Part shown: positions 1 to 8,937 of the stretch, piece after piece
How positions within the stretch are numbered: the stretch's first letter is position 1
Layout of the letters: every line of letters starts with the position of its first letter
Assembly (NCBI GenBank): GCA_027487245.1
Contig: JAIYDY010000052.1
Location: forward strand, 1 to 38,137
Origin: Hyphomicrobiales bacterium
Lineage (GTDB): Bacteria; Pseudomonadota; Alphaproteobacteria; Rhizobiales; Beijerinckiaceae
Direction of reading: 5' to 3'
Length of the DNA stretch: 38,137 nucleotides
Made by a program: the position numbers and the translations under genes
Notes under the pieces: model-generated
Seen by the model: the letters and a program-made list of their open reading frames with translations, nothing else
What the model was told of the DNA's origin: nothing
The model's database searches: none

Positions 1-1050
<1,050 letters not shown>

Positions 1051-1060
1051 TTGGACATTC

Positions 1061-1139
1061 GGCAGTCGGAAAAACAGTCGGTCTTTTAAAAAAGAACGCC
1101 TCGTTCGCCGACTGCCAATTGCCGACTGCCCACTGCCCA
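1061..1139. repeat. Repeat-rich, hairpin-forming spacer between atpD and atpC
   Basis: GGCAGTCGG at 1061-1069 is the inverted complement of CCGACTGCC at 1108-1116. The decamer GCCGACTGCC occurs at 1107-1116 and again at 1121-1130, and a degenerate copy (CACTGCCCA) follows. The copies have a 14-bp period. A second partial copy, CAGTCGG, lies at 1075-1081. The spacer can therefore fold into a large hairpin with alternative pairings. A T-run and A-run (about 1084-1093) lie in the loop, not after the stem, so it does not look like a normal terminator. The function is not known. Confidence 0.7.
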
Positions 1140-1150
1140 CGGAGCATTTC

Positions 1151-1552
1151 ATGGCCACCTTTCACTTTGAACTCGTCTCGCCGGAGCGTGTGCTGTTTTC
1201 AGGCTCGGTCGACAGCGTCGTCGTGCCGGCATCGGAAGGCGACATGACGGTTCTGGCCGGCCATGCCCCTGCCATGTCGACCCTGAAGCCCGGCGTCGTG
1301 ACCGTCGCGGAAGGCAAGGGCAGCCCGCGGCGCCTGTTCGTGCGCGGTGGCTTTGTCGATATCAACGACGCTGGCCTGACCATTCTGGCCGAACACGCCA
1401 TCCCGCTTGAGGACCTCAAGCCGGAGATGATCGCCAACGACATCAAGAACGCGATGGACGATGTGGCGGATGCACGGACCGTCGATGCCCGCGTCGCGGC
1501 ACAGAGCCGCCTCGATGGCCTGAAGCAGCTTCAGGGCGCTCTGGTGAACTGA
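1151..1552 (+). CDS. atpC: ATP synthase F1 subunit epsilon
   Basis: This is the epsilon subunit of ATP synthase, part of the central stalk; it couples rotation to catalysis and can inhibit ATP hydrolysis. The 133-residue product has the N-terminal beta-sandwich signature (FHFELVSPERVLFSG, VVVPASEGDMTVLAGHAP) and a short C-terminal helical region ending in a Gln/Leu-rich segment. The length is normal for the family. The frame is open upstream, but the ATG at 1151, preceded by GGAGC at 1141-1145, gives the canonical N-terminus. It lies downstream of atpD in the same operon and is followed by a hairpin and a terminator, so it is the last gene of the atp unit here. Confidence 0.96.
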   Translation: MATFHFELVSPERVLFSGSVDSVVVPASEGDMTVLAGHAPAMSTLKPGVVTVAEGKGSPRRLFVRGGFVDINDAGLTILAEHAIPLEDLKPEMIANDIKNAMDDVADARTVDARVAAQSRLDGLKQLQGALVN

Positions 1553-1567
1553 CACGACGCATGACCG

Positions 1568-1586
1568 GGCGGGCATGCCGCCCGCC
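1568..1586 (+). other. Hairpin downstream of atpC
   Basis: A perfect 7-bp stem (GGCGGGC at 1568-1574 with GCCCGCC at 1580-1586) encloses a 5-nt loop. It starts 16 bp after the atpC stop and has no T-run. It may protect the 3' end of the atp mRNA, because the true terminator follows about 20 bp later. Confidence 0.55.
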
Positions 1587-1608
1587 ACCTCAGAACCGGG
1601 ATGACAAG

Positions 1609-1630
1609 ACGGGCCCCTGGCCCGTTTTTC
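1609..1630 (+). terminator. Intrinsic terminator of the atp operon
   Basis: The stem ACGGGCC (1609-1615) pairs with GGCCCGT (1619-1625) over a 3-nt loop, and T residues follow (1625-1629). Position and shape fit a rho-independent terminator ending atpD-atpC transcription. The T-run lies on one side only, so it should not stop the opposing pyk transcript. Confidence 0.8.
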
Positions 1631-1704
1631 GTTTGATCAGCACAGTCGCTGCACCGGAAACGGTCACACCGGTCCCGGTGGTTGAATGAGAGCGATACCG
1701 CGCC

Positions 1705-3144
1705 TCAGGCCAGTGCGGCATGTTCCTGCGTGACATAGGCGATGCGCACCATGTTGGTGGCACCCGGTGTGCCGAAGGGCACGCCGGCCACGACGGTGAT
1801 GCGGTCTCCCACCTTGGCATAGCCTTCACGCACCGCGAACTTGCAGGCGCGCGAGGCCATGTCGTCGGCGTCGGACGCGTCCTTGGTCAGGACAGGGTGC
1901 ACGCCCCAGACAAGCGTCAGCCGGCGCGCTGTCTCGCGGTTCGGCGTCAGCGCGATGACGGTGGCGTTCGGCCGCTCTCGCGCGATCCGGATCGCCGTTG
2001 ATCCCGACGACGTCCAGGCGCAGATCGCGCCAAGGTTCAACGTGTCGGCTATCTGGTGGGCTGACGCGGCAATGGCGTCGGCACCCGTCATTTCAGGCGT
2101 TGCCCGCTGGCCATCGATCAGCGCCCGATAGACCTGATCGCTCTCCACCTCCTCGGCGATGCGGTTCATCATTGTGACCGATTCGATCGGATAGGAACCC
2201 GAGGCGCTTTCGGCCGAGAGCATCACGGCATCAGCCCCTTCGAACACCGCCGTGGCCACATCCGACACCTCGGCCCTTGTCGGCACCGGTGCGGTGATCA
2301 TGCTTTCCAGCATCTGTGTCGCGACCACCACCGGCTTGCCGGTGCGGCGCGCGGCGCGGGTGATGCGCTTTTGGGTGCCGGGCACCTTCTCCAGCGGCAT
2401 TTCGACCCCCAGATCCCCGCGCGCCACCATCAGCGCATCGGCCGCTTCCATGATCGCATCAAGGCGCTGCACGGCCTGGGGCTTCTCGATCTTGGCCAGG
2501 ATCGCGGCGCGGCGACCGACAATCTTGCGCAGGTCGGCAATATCCTCGGGCCTTTGCACGAAGCTGAGCGCGATCCAGTCAACACCAACCTCGGCAGCCA
2601 CTTCCGCGTCGGCCCGGTCCTTGTCGGTCATGGCCGAGACGGGAATGACGGTGTCGGGCAGGCTGACACCCTTGCGCGCTTTCAGCACCCCGCCGATGAC
2701 CACGCGGGTCACGGCCTTCGTCTTGCTCGCGCTCTCGACCACCAGCTTGAGCTTGCCGTCATCAAGGATCAGCGCATGGCCCTTTTCGAGCGCCTGCAGG
2801 ATTTCAGGGTGCGGCAGGTGCACCCGGGTGGCATCGCCCGGCTTCTTGTCGCTGTCGAGCGTGAAGGTCGCGCCCACATCCAGCATCACGCCGGCCTCGT
2901 CGGCAAAGGCCCCGACCCTGAGCTTCGGTCCCTGCAGATCGACCAGAATGCCGACCGGCCTGCGATAGATGCTTTCTAGCGCCCGCAACATCGCCACCTT
3001 GTCGGCCAGTTGCTCGCGCGGCAGGTGGCTCATGTTGAGCCGGAACACATCCGCCCCGGCCTCAAACAGCTTGCCTGCCATCTCCGGATTGGAGGAGGCA
3101 GGACCAAGCGTGGCGAGTATCTTCACTCGGCGGTGGCGGCGCAT
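1705..3144 (-). CDS. pyk: Pyruvate kinase
   Basis: Pyruvate kinase converts phosphoenolpyruvate and ADP to pyruvate and ATP, the last step of glycolysis, in the cytoplasm. The 479-residue protein starts with RRVKILATLGPAS and has the substrate and metal-binding segments ILVDLQGPKLRVG, DWIALSFVQRPEDI, ILAKIEKPQAV, MVARGDLGVEMP and VATQMLESM. A C-terminal regulatory domain follows, ending in GVPFGTPGATNMVRI. The length is typical. The ATG at 3144 is preceded by AAGGA about 11 bp upstream. It is probably the last gene of a minus-strand unit with DUF1036 (38 bp upstream) and glycerate kinase, whose 2-phosphoglycerate product feeds into pyruvate kinase after enolase. Hairpin-forming sequence lies at 1653-1680 beyond the stop. 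Confidence 0.97.
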   Translation of the reverse strand: MRRHRRVKILATLGPASSNPEMAGKLFEAGADVFRLNMSHLPREQLADKVAMLRALESIYRRPVGILVDLQGPKLRVGAFADEAGVMLDVGATFTLDSDKKPGDATRVHLPHPEILQALEKGHALILDDGKLKLVVESASKTKAVTRVVIGGVLKARKGVSLPDTVIPVSAMTDKDRADAEVAAEVGVDWIALSFVQRPEDIADLRKIVGRRAAILAKIEKPQAVQRLDAIMEAADALMVARGDLGVEMPLEKVPGTQKRITRAARRTGKPVVVATQMLESMITAPVPTRAEVSDVATAVFEGADAVMLSAESASGSYPIESVTMMNRIAEEVESDQVYRALIDGQRATPEMTGADAIAASAHQIADTLNLGAICAWTSSGSTAIRIARERPNATVIALTPNRETARRLTLVWGVHPVLTKDASDADDMASRACKFAVREGYAKVGDRITVVAGVPFGTPGATNMVRIAYVTQEHAALA

Positions 3145-3182
3145 GGGGTCCGGTCCTTGTTCTGATGGCCTTGGCGCATCGG

Positions 3183-3620
3183 CTATTTGGGAGCATCGGT
3201 GAGCTGGATGGTCCAGCTCTTCTGCTCGCCTGTGTCGACCTCGAAGAAGTTCGCCCGGTCAAAGCCGCGCGGCAGGCAATCCTCGATGCCACGAATGGTG
3301 AACTCGCGATTGCGCACGCACATCACCGACTTTCCGGTCCACTCCCCGCCCTTGTCGTAGTCAACGGCGTGGATGTAGTAGAAGCGCGCTGCCAGCGTGC
3401 CGCGCAGGATGGTTTCGCAGCCGCGCGGACTGAGGTTCCACCAGCCTTCGGTGATCCAGCCCTGTGCATCGCGGTAGCCGAGCGCAACGCCCACCCGGCT
3501 GGTGGTGTTGTTGCAGATGCGCAAGTCCGCGAGGGCAGGTCCGGCCCAGAGCAACATGGCACCTGCCAGCACAAAGGCACGCGCACGGCTGAATGTTGGG
3601 CGGGAAGCGGTGGCGATCAT
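3183..3620 (-). CDS. Secreted DUF1036 family protein
   Basis: This is a 145-residue DUF1036 protein, a family of unknown function common in alphaproteobacteria. Residues 1-33 look like a signal peptide (basic start, hydrophobic core FVLAGAMLLWAG, cleavage near ALA-DL), so the protein is probably periplasmic. The mature part holds the family pattern: LRICNNTTSRVGVALGY, GWWNLSPRGCETI and the Cys-containing segments VMCVRN and EDCLPRG, which could form disulphides. The frame can be extended to a TTG at 3644 overlapping the glycerate kinase stop. I chose the ATG at 3620 because it gives a normal signal peptide and no overlap, although no strong ribosome binding site is seen. It lies between glycerate kinase (13 bp upstream) and pyk (38 bp downstream). 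Confidence 0.85.
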   Translation of the reverse strand: MIATASRPTFSRARAFVLAGAMLLWAGPALADLRICNNTTSRVGVALGYRDAQGWITEGWWNLSPRGCETILRGTLAARFYYIHAVDYDKGGEWTGKSVMCVRNREFTIRGIEDCLPRGFDRANFFEVDTGEQKSWTIQLTDAPK

Positions 3621-3633
3621 GTCGGCGGGTGCA

Positions 3634-4920
3634 TCATGGATCAATCAGAATGACTCGGCAGTCATTCACGTTGGTCAGTGTCGGGCCCGGCGTCAACAGG
3701 TCGCCCAACACCTCGAAGAAGCCTGTCGAATCGTTGTTGGCCAGCATCGAGCCAGCATGGAGCCCGGCCGCAGCGGCGCGTGCCAGCGTGCTTGCGTCGA
3801 TCAACGCGCCGGCCGGGTCACTGGCGGCACCACCGCCCCCGTCCGTGCCATCCGTATCGCCGGACATCGCTGCGATGCCGGCAGCCCCGTTCAGCGCCAG
3901 CGCCAGCGCATATTCCTGGTTCGGTCCACCGCGCCCCGTGCCGGAGATGGTCACGGTCAACTCGCCGCCCGAGATCAGCGCCGCCTTGCGGCCCTTCCTT
4001 TGCAGGTCCAGCGCCTGCACCGCGTGAGCGCCGGCCACCGTGCGGGCCTCGCCTTCGAGATCGGCGCCCAGCGAGATCGGCTCGTAGCCAGCTGCAGCGC
4101 AGGCCTCCGCTGCCGCTTCGATGGCAGCAGCTGGCTTTGCGATGATGCGGAAGCTGGCGCGCGACAGGCGCGGATCGCCCGGCTTGGGTGTTTCCATGGC
4201 AGGGTCGGCCAGCAGGCTTGTGGCACTGGCCGGAAGGACGATCCCGTGGCGGGCGATTACGGCGCGGGCATCTGCATTGGTCGAGGCATCGGCAATGGTC
4301 GGCCCGGATGCGATGATCGACGGCTCGTCACCCGGCACATCGGATACGGCCAGCGTCAGGATCGGGGCTGGCCAGGCCGCCAGCGCCAGACGCCCGCCCT
4401 TGATCCGCGACAGGCGCTTGCGCACCGTGTTGATCTCGTCGATCGAGGCACCGGAGCGCAGCATGGTGCGGGTAATCGCCTGCTTCTCTGGAAGGGTGAG
4501 GGTGCCGGCAGGCGCAATCCAGTTGGCCGAGCCGCCGCCCGAGAGCAGGACCAGCACGAGGTCATCCGGCCCCGCAGCCTCGGCGAGGGCGAGGGCGCGG
4601 CTGGCCGCTTCCACGCTGGCGGCGTCCGGCACAGGGTGGCCGGCCTCGATCATCGGGATCAGCCTCGTCGGCGCGCCATAGCCGTGGCGGGCGACGGCAA
4701 TACCGGTGATGCGGGCGGGCTCAACCTTGAGCGTGTCGAGATAATGCGCCTCAGCCGCCGGTGTCATGCTGCCGGCAGCCTTGCCAGCCGCCAGGATGAT
4801 GAGCTGTCCGCGCGGCATGGCCGGCAAGTGAGGAACCAGACTGCGGGCCGGCAGCGCTGCGGCCACGGCGGCGCTGTAGATCGCAGTCAGGGTCTGGGCA
4901 AGCGGGCTGGCAACAGGCAT
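3634..4920 (-). CDS. Glycerate kinase, MOFRL family (GckA/TtuD-like)
   Basis: This 428-residue glycerate kinase belongs to the DUF4147/MOFRL family. Such enzymes phosphorylate D-glycerate, usually to 2-phosphoglycerate, in the serine cycle or in glycolate, tartrate or hydroxypyruvate breakdown. Family marks are IILAAGKAAGSM near the N-terminus, LVLVLLSGGGSANW (glycine-rich), INTVRKRLSRIKGGRLA, the VSDVPGDEPSIIASGPT segment, and the C-terminal MOFRL domain with ISGGELTVTISGTGRGGPNQE and SGDTDGTDG. The open frame continues upstream, but homologous sequence starts at the ATG at 4920. It heads a probable operon with DUF1036 and pyk. The 93-bp gap to the divergent gene at 5014 should hold the promoters. 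Substrate choice is inferred from the family. Confidence 0.9.
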   Translation of the reverse strand: MPVASPLAQTLTAIYSAAVAAALPARSLVPHLPAMPRGQLIILAAGKAAGSMTPAAEAHYLDTLKVEPARITGIAVARHGYGAPTRLIPMIEAGHPVPDAASVEAASRALALAEAAGPDDLVLVLLSGGGSANWIAPAGTLTLPEKQAITRTMLRSGASIDEINTVRKRLSRIKGGRLALAAWPAPILTLAVSDVPGDEPSIIASGPTIADASTNADARAVIARHGIVLPASATSLLADPAMETPKPGDPRLSRASFRIIAKPAAAIEAAAEACAAAGYEPISLGADLEGEARTVAGAHAVQALDLQRKGRKAALISGGELTVTISGTGRGGPNQEYALALALNGAAGIAAMSGDTDGTDGGGGAASDPAGALIDASTLARAAAAGLHAGSMLANNDSTGFFEVLGDLLTPGPTLTNVNDCRVILIDP

Positions 4921-5013
4921 GAGGCAATCTGGTTCAGACCAAAGTCCAATTCCTGTTAGACGCATTCCGCACGTTATGCCATCAGCATTCCATGGGGTCC
5001 GGGGCACGGGATT

Positions 5014-5826
5014 ATGGCCGATCTTGCAAGAGTGACCGGGGCCGCCCTCAGGATCGGCGATGTCGAGCGCCAGCCGGGAGCGCTGTCCAGTCAGGCGCTG
5101 GTGCTGTGTGACCATGCCTCCAATGCCATGCCGGAAGCGTTCGGCACCCTCGGCCTGGCTCCGGGCCAGCTTGAACGCCACATCGCCTATGACATCGGAG
5201 CGGCCTGGGTCAGCCGCCGTCTGGCAGACCGGCTGGGCTGCCCTGCCCTGCTCTCGACGTTTTCGCGCTTGCTGATCGACCCCAATCGCGGCCTCGACGA
5301 TCCGACGCTGGTCATGCAGATTTCGGACGGCGCGATCATTCCCGGCAATGCGCGGATTGCGCCAGCCGCCATCGAGGAGCGGATTGCTGCCTTCTACGCG
5401 CCGTATGATGCCAGCATTGCAGGCGCGGTCAGCGAAGCTCTCGCGGCAGGGCTGCCGCCCGCTGTGATCTCGGTGCATTCCTTCACGCCGGCCTGGCGGG
5501 GCCAGCTCCGGCCCTGGCATATCGGGCTGCTCTGGGATCAGGATGACAGGCTCGTCGCCCCGCTTTTCGCCGCCCTGCGCGCCGATCCCGATCTCGTGGT
5601 CGGTGACAACGAGCCCTATGCCGGCTGGCTCCGTGGCGACACGATCGACCGTCACGCCACCCGCCATGACCTGCCCAATGTCCTTGTCGAACTTCGGCAG
5701 GATTTGATCGACACGCAAGCGCGGGCCGAGGCTTGGGCCGACCGCCTTGCGGCGATGCTGGAGCCCATTCTGGCCAACTGGCGCAGCGAGTCGAGGCCCG
5801 CTGGCCGCAGCGCATCCGGTGCGTGA
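5014..5826 (+). CDS. N-formylglutamate amidohydrolase family protein
   Basis: The 270-residue product belongs to the N-formylglutamate amidohydrolase family, zinc-type hydrolases that release formate from N-formylglutamate at the end of one histidine-degradation route. Seen directly are LVLCDHASNAMPE near the N-terminus, HIAYDIGA, SRLLIDPNRGLDDPTLV, SDGAIIPGNA, VISVHSFTP, and the C-terminal VGDNEPYAGW and HATRHDLPNVLVELRQD. These conserved Asp, His, Asn and Glu residues fit the family. No hut genes are nearby, so a role in histidine use is not supported by context and another formyl or acyl amide may be the substrate. The ATG at 5014 gives the expected N-terminus. It is divergent from glycerate kinase. 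Confidence 0.85.
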   Translation: MADLARVTGAALRIGDVERQPGALSSQALVLCDHASNAMPEAFGTLGLAPGQLERHIAYDIGAAWVSRRLADRLGCPALLSTFSRLLIDPNRGLDDPTLVMQISDGAIIPGNARIAPAAIEERIAAFYAPYDASIAGAVSEALAAGLPPAVISVHSFTPAWRGQLRPWHIGLLWDQDDRLVAPLFAALRADPDLVVGDNEPYAGWLRGDTIDRHATRHDLPNVLVELRQDLIDTQARAEAWADRLAAMLEPILANWRSESRPAGRSASGA

Positions 5827-5902
5827 ACGCCGACATGCGCGCCGCGCAGTTGCCCAGGCCTGACGGCACGGGCAGGGTGAGCACCAACACCGGAATCACC
5901 TT

Positions 5903-6673
5903 GTGCCCGATCTTCTGACCTCCCCCGCCTTCTGGATCTACGGCACGATCGCGGTTGCGGCCTTCGGGCTGTCGAAAGGCGGGTTCGTCGGGCTTGCCGT
6001 GCTGGGCCTGCCAGTCTTTGCGCTGGCCCTGCCGCCGCTGACGGCGGCAGCGATCATGCTGCCGGTGCTGATGGCGCAGGACATCGTCACGATCTGGGCC
6101 TTCCGCAAGAACATCGACCGGCGCAGCTTCGTGGTGCTGTTGATCGGCTGCCTGATCGGCACGGCCATCGGCGCTGCGACCGTGACCTCGATCTCCGACG
6201 CGGGCCTTAAGCTCATGGTCGGAATCATCGCGCTGGCCTTCGCGCTGAACTGGTGGGTGCTCCGCCTGCGCGGTGTGGCCGAGGCCCCACCCTACCGCGC
6301 GCCCGATGCTGCCGGCGTGTTCTGGGGCATCTGGTGCGGCGTCACCAGCTTCATAGCCCATGCCGGCGCGCCTCCCGCACAGGTCTATCTGATGCCGCAG
6401 CGGCTGGCGCCGGCGGTGTTCGCCGGCACACTTGGCTGGCTGTTCTTCGTGGTCAACATCGTCAAGCTCTGGCCTTATCTGCAACTGGGCCTGATCACCC
6501 GCGAAACGCTGATCGGATCGGCGGCGCTGCTGCCCTTTGCCATCGCCGGCAACATGTTCGGCATCTGGCTGGTCCGGCGCATCACGGTCGCCCGGTTCTA
6601 TCCGCTGATCTACGGCATGCTGCTTCTGGTCGGCCTCAAGCTCACCTGGGACGGCATCACCGGGCTGATCTGA
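5903..6673 (+). CDS. TauE/SafE family sulfite or anion permease
   Basis: This 256-residue membrane protein is of the TauE/SafE (DUF81) family. Members export or import sulfite, sulfoacetate or other small anions, but most substrates are unproven. About seven or eight hydrophobic segments are visible, starting with FWIYGTIAVAAFGLSKGGFVGL, which carries the family GFSKGGF-like motif. A second family-like half begins near residue 145 (GVFWGIWCGVTSFIAHAGAPPAQVYLMPQRL). I use a GTG start at 5903, 76 bp after the preceding stop, with GGAA about 8 bp upstream. The ATG is absent and the hydrophobic N-terminus is intact with this start. A terminator follows at 6718-6740. The family is clear; the substrate is not. 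Confidence 0.88.
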   Translation: MPDLLTSPAFWIYGTIAVAAFGLSKGGFVGLAVLGLPVFALALPPLTAAAIMLPVLMAQDIVTIWAFRKNIDRRSFVVLLIGCLIGTAIGAATVTSISDAGLKLMVGIIALAFALNWWVLRLRGVAEAPPYRAPDAAGVFWGIWCGVTSFIAHAGAPPAQVYLMPQRLAPAVFAGTLGWLFFVVNIVKLWPYLQLGLITRETLIGSAALLPFAIAGNMFGIWLVRRITVARFYPLIYGMLLLVGLKLTWDGITGLI

Positions 6674-6717
6674 ACACGGCACATTGTTCGCCGGCTGCGC
6701 TGCGCTACATGACAGGC

Positions 6718-6740
6718 ACGGGCTGAACGGCCCGTTTTCT
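6718..6740 (+). terminator. Likely intrinsic terminator after the TauE/SafE gene
   Basis: ACGGGC (6718-6723) pairs with GCCCGT (6730-6735) around a 6-nt loop and runs into TTTTCTT. It separates the permease gene from the acyl-CoA synthetase gene that starts about 25 bp later. Confidence 0.6.
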
Positions 6741-6765
6741 TCGGAACGATGCTTCGAGGTCTATG

Positions 6766-8406
6766 ATGTCCCAAACCGCCTATGCCCGCGATCTCGACAA
6801 GAACCCGGCCAATCACCAGCCGTTGACACCGCTGGGCTTTCTAGAACGCACGGCGGCGATCTATCCGGAGCGCACCGCGATCATCCATGGCGCGCTGCGC
6901 GTCAGCTACGCCAACTTTTACGCCCGCTCACGTCGCCTTGCATCGGCGCTGGCAAGGCTCGGTGTGGGCCGCGGCGACACTGTGGCGGTGCTCATGGCCA
7001 ACACGCCCGGGATGCTTGAATGCCACTACGGCGTGCCCATGACCGGGGCTGTGCTCAACACGCTGAACACGCGCCTCGACGCGGCGATCATCGGCTTTTC
7101 GCTCGATCATGGCGAAGCCAAGGTGCTGATCACCGACCGGGAATTCGCCAGGCTCTCAGGCCCGGCCCTGGCACTTGCCAAGATCAAGCCCATCGTCATC
7201 GACTATGATGACCCGGAATATGACGGCCCGGGCGACCGGCTCGGCACCACGGACTATGAGGCCCTGCTGGCCACCGGCGATCCGGACTTCGCCTGGCAAC
7301 CGCCACAGGATGAATGGGACGCGATTGCCCTCAACTACACCTCCGGCACCACCGGCGACCCCAAGGGTGTGGTCTATCACCATCGCGGCGCGCACCTGCT
7401 TGCCCTTGGTAACGTCGTCACCTGCTCGATGGGCAAGCACCCAGTCTACCTGTGGACCTTGCCCATGTTCCATTGCAACGGCTGGTGCTTCCCCTGGTCG
7501 CTCTCGGTGGTGGCCGGCACCCATGTCTGCCTCAGGCAGGTTCGGGCCAAGTCCATGTTCGATGCCATTGCCGACCATGGCGTCACCCATCTGTGCGGCG
7601 CACCCATCGTCATGTCAACGCTGCTCAATGCACCCGCTGCCGAGAAGCGGGCCTTGCCGCATGTGGTGCAGTTCTACACGGCAGCAGCCCCCCCGCCCGA
7701 GGCGGTGTTGGCAGCCATGGCTGGCGCGGGCTTCAACGTCACCCATCTTTACGGGCTGACCGAGACCTATGGCCCCTCGGTGATCAACGACTGGAACGAG
7801 GACTGGAACACGCTTGGCATAGCCGAGGCCGCAGCGCTGAAGGCCCGTCAAGGCGTGCGCTACGTGCCGCTGGAGGCGCTCGATGTGCTCGATCCCGACA
7901 CCCTGCAGCCCGTGCCGCGCGACGGCCAGACCATGGGCGAGGTGATGTTCCGGGGCAACGTGGTGATGAAGGGCTATCTCAAGAACCCGGCCGCGACCGC
8001 CGCAGCCTTCGCCGGCGGATGGTTTCACTCCGGCGATCTCGGTGTGCGCCACCCCGATGGCTACATCCAGCTCAAGGACCGCTCCAAGGACATCATCATT
8101 TCAGGCGGCGAGAACATCTCCTCGATCGAGGTCGAAGATGCGCTTTACAAGCATCCAGCCGTGCAGGCAGCAGCCGTGGTTGCGCGGCCGGATGCGAAAT
8201 GGGGCGAGACGCCTTGTGCCTTCCTTGAACTCAAGCCCGGACAGGCGGCGAGCCCGGAAGAGATCATTGCCTGGTGCCGCAGCCACCTGGCCAGCTTCAA
8301 GTGCCCCCGCCATGTGGTGTTTGCCGAACTGCCCAAGACCAGCACCGGCAAGATCCAGAAATTCCGCCTGCGCGAGATGGCCCGGCTGGTAGACCCCGGC
8401 ACCTGA
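6766..8406 (+). CDS. Acyl-CoA synthetase (AMP-forming), DmdB/medium-chain type
   Basis: This 546-residue member of the adenylate-forming superfamily activates a carboxylic acid to acyl-AMP and then to acyl-CoA. Seen are the ATP-binding loop YTSGTTGDPKGV (about residue 191), the A5 motif THLYGLTETYGP, the A7 motif WFHSGDLGVRHPDGYIQLKDRSKDII, the hinge SGGENISSIEVE and the C-terminal catalytic lysine in KTSTGKIQKF (about residue 528). The FHCNGWCFPW segment is typical of the subgroup that includes 3-methylmercaptopropionate-CoA ligase (DmdB) and medium-chain or branched acid ligases. Two ATGs are adjacent (6763 and 6766). The second has the better spacing from GAGGT at 6756-6760. No dmd or beta-oxidation genes adjoin it, so the substrate is open. 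Confidence 0.92.
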   Translation: MSQTAYARDLDKNPANHQPLTPLGFLERTAAIYPERTAIIHGALRVSYANFYARSRRLASALARLGVGRGDTVAVLMANTPGMLECHYGVPMTGAVLNTLNTRLDAAIIGFSLDHGEAKVLITDREFARLSGPALALAKIKPIVIDYDDPEYDGPGDRLGTTDYEALLATGDPDFAWQPPQDEWDAIALNYTSGTTGDPKGVVYHHRGAHLLALGNVVTCSMGKHPVYLWTLPMFHCNGWCFPWSLSVVAGTHVCLRQVRAKSMFDAIADHGVTHLCGAPIVMSTLLNAPAAEKRALPHVVQFYTAAAPPPEAVLAAMAGAGFNVTHLYGLTETYGPSVINDWNEDWNTLGIAEAAALKARQGVRYVPLEALDVLDPDTLQPVPRDGQTMGEVMFRGNVVMKGYLKNPAATAAAFAGGWFHSGDLGVRHPDGYIQLKDRSKDIIISGGENISSIEVEDALYKHPAVQAAAVVARPDAKWGETPCAFLELKPGQAASPEEIIAWCRSHLASFKCPRHVVFAELPKTSTGKIQKFRLREMARLVDPGT

Positions 8407-8447
8407 AGCGGGCCCAACCGGCGGGCAGCCCCCTCACCGGACAGCAC

Positions 8448-8482
8448 AAAAAAACCGGCGAATGCGCCTGGCATCCACCGGT
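8448..8482 (-). terminator. Strong intrinsic terminator of the minus-strand DUF465 gene
   Basis: Read on the minus strand, ACCGGTGGATGC (8482-8471) pairs over 12 bp, including two G-T pairs, with GCATTCGCCGGT (8465-8454) around a 5-nt loop. It is followed by seven T residues (A-run 8448-8454 on the plus strand). It lies about 70 bp after the DUF465 stop at 8553. There is no T-run on the plus side, so it serves the minus strand. Confidence 0.85.
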
Positions 8483-8552
8483 CCTGTCCAGTCTGCGTCT
8501 GCCTGGCCGGCTCGGCAGGATGCCGGGCAGGCAAGTTTCATCCGCGATCAGG

Positions 8553-8744
8553 TCAATGCAAGGTCGCCTTGGCCACCAGCGAGCTCTTGAGCTTGGTGAT
8601 CTCATCCTTCAGCTGCAACTTCTTTCGCTTCAACTCCGCAAGCTCGACGTCGCTGGCCGAAGGGTGCGCGAGCGCCTTGGCGATCGCGCTTTCCAGGGCC
8701 TGGTGCTTCTTTTCGAGCTCGACGAGATGGGTCTGCAGCGACAT
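8553..8744 (-). CDS. DUF465 (YdcH-type) small helical protein
   Basis: This 63-residue DUF465 protein contains nearly only helix-forming residues: SLQTHLVELEKKHQALESAIAKALAHP followed by the family signature ELAELKRKKLQLKDEITKLK. The pattern predicts an antiparallel helical hairpin or coiled coil. The function of the family is not established. The start at 8744 is well supported by GGAGG 7-11 bp upstream. It is divergent from a second DUF465 gene and has its own strong terminator, so it is probably monocistronic and well expressed. Confidence 0.9.
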   Translation of the reverse strand: MSLQTHLVELEKKHQALESAIAKALAHPSASDVELAELKRKKLQLKDEITKLKSSLVAKATLH

Positions 8745-8842
8745 GGAAGTCCTCCGTTTGTGGATCGAACTTGTTGAGTCTGACAGGTCTCAAGCTGGCT
8801 GTCGAATTTCAGCCGTGCGCCGCAGCATGAAAAGTGAAGCAA

Positions 8843-8868
8843 CCACGATCGAAAATTTAGATCGGTGG
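8843..8868. promoter_or_regulatory. Inverted repeat between the two DUF465 genes
   Basis: CGATC (8846-8850) and GATCG (8860-8864) form an inverted repeat around the AT-rich 9-mer GAAAATTTA. The arms extend by CCA/TGG after one unpaired base. The site lies inside the 193-bp divergent promoter region, so an operator is possible; no regulator can be named. Confidence 0.4.
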
Positions 8869-8937
8869 AGCCTTGCCCGCACTGCGCTTGCATCCTAACC
8901 TTTTGCGTCAAATGCGGCCAAAAAAGAGCAACACGCC

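Noticed and set aside
1653..1680. Small hairpins beyond the pyk stop (ACCG-GAAA-CGGT and CACCGG..CCGGTG)
   Set aside because: Short stems with no T-run on the pyk strand; not enough to call a terminator.
3502..4959. A 485-codon plus-strand open frame opposite the glycerate kinase
   Set aside because: The composition is that of an antisense shadow, and the minus-strand glycerate kinase has all its family motifs.
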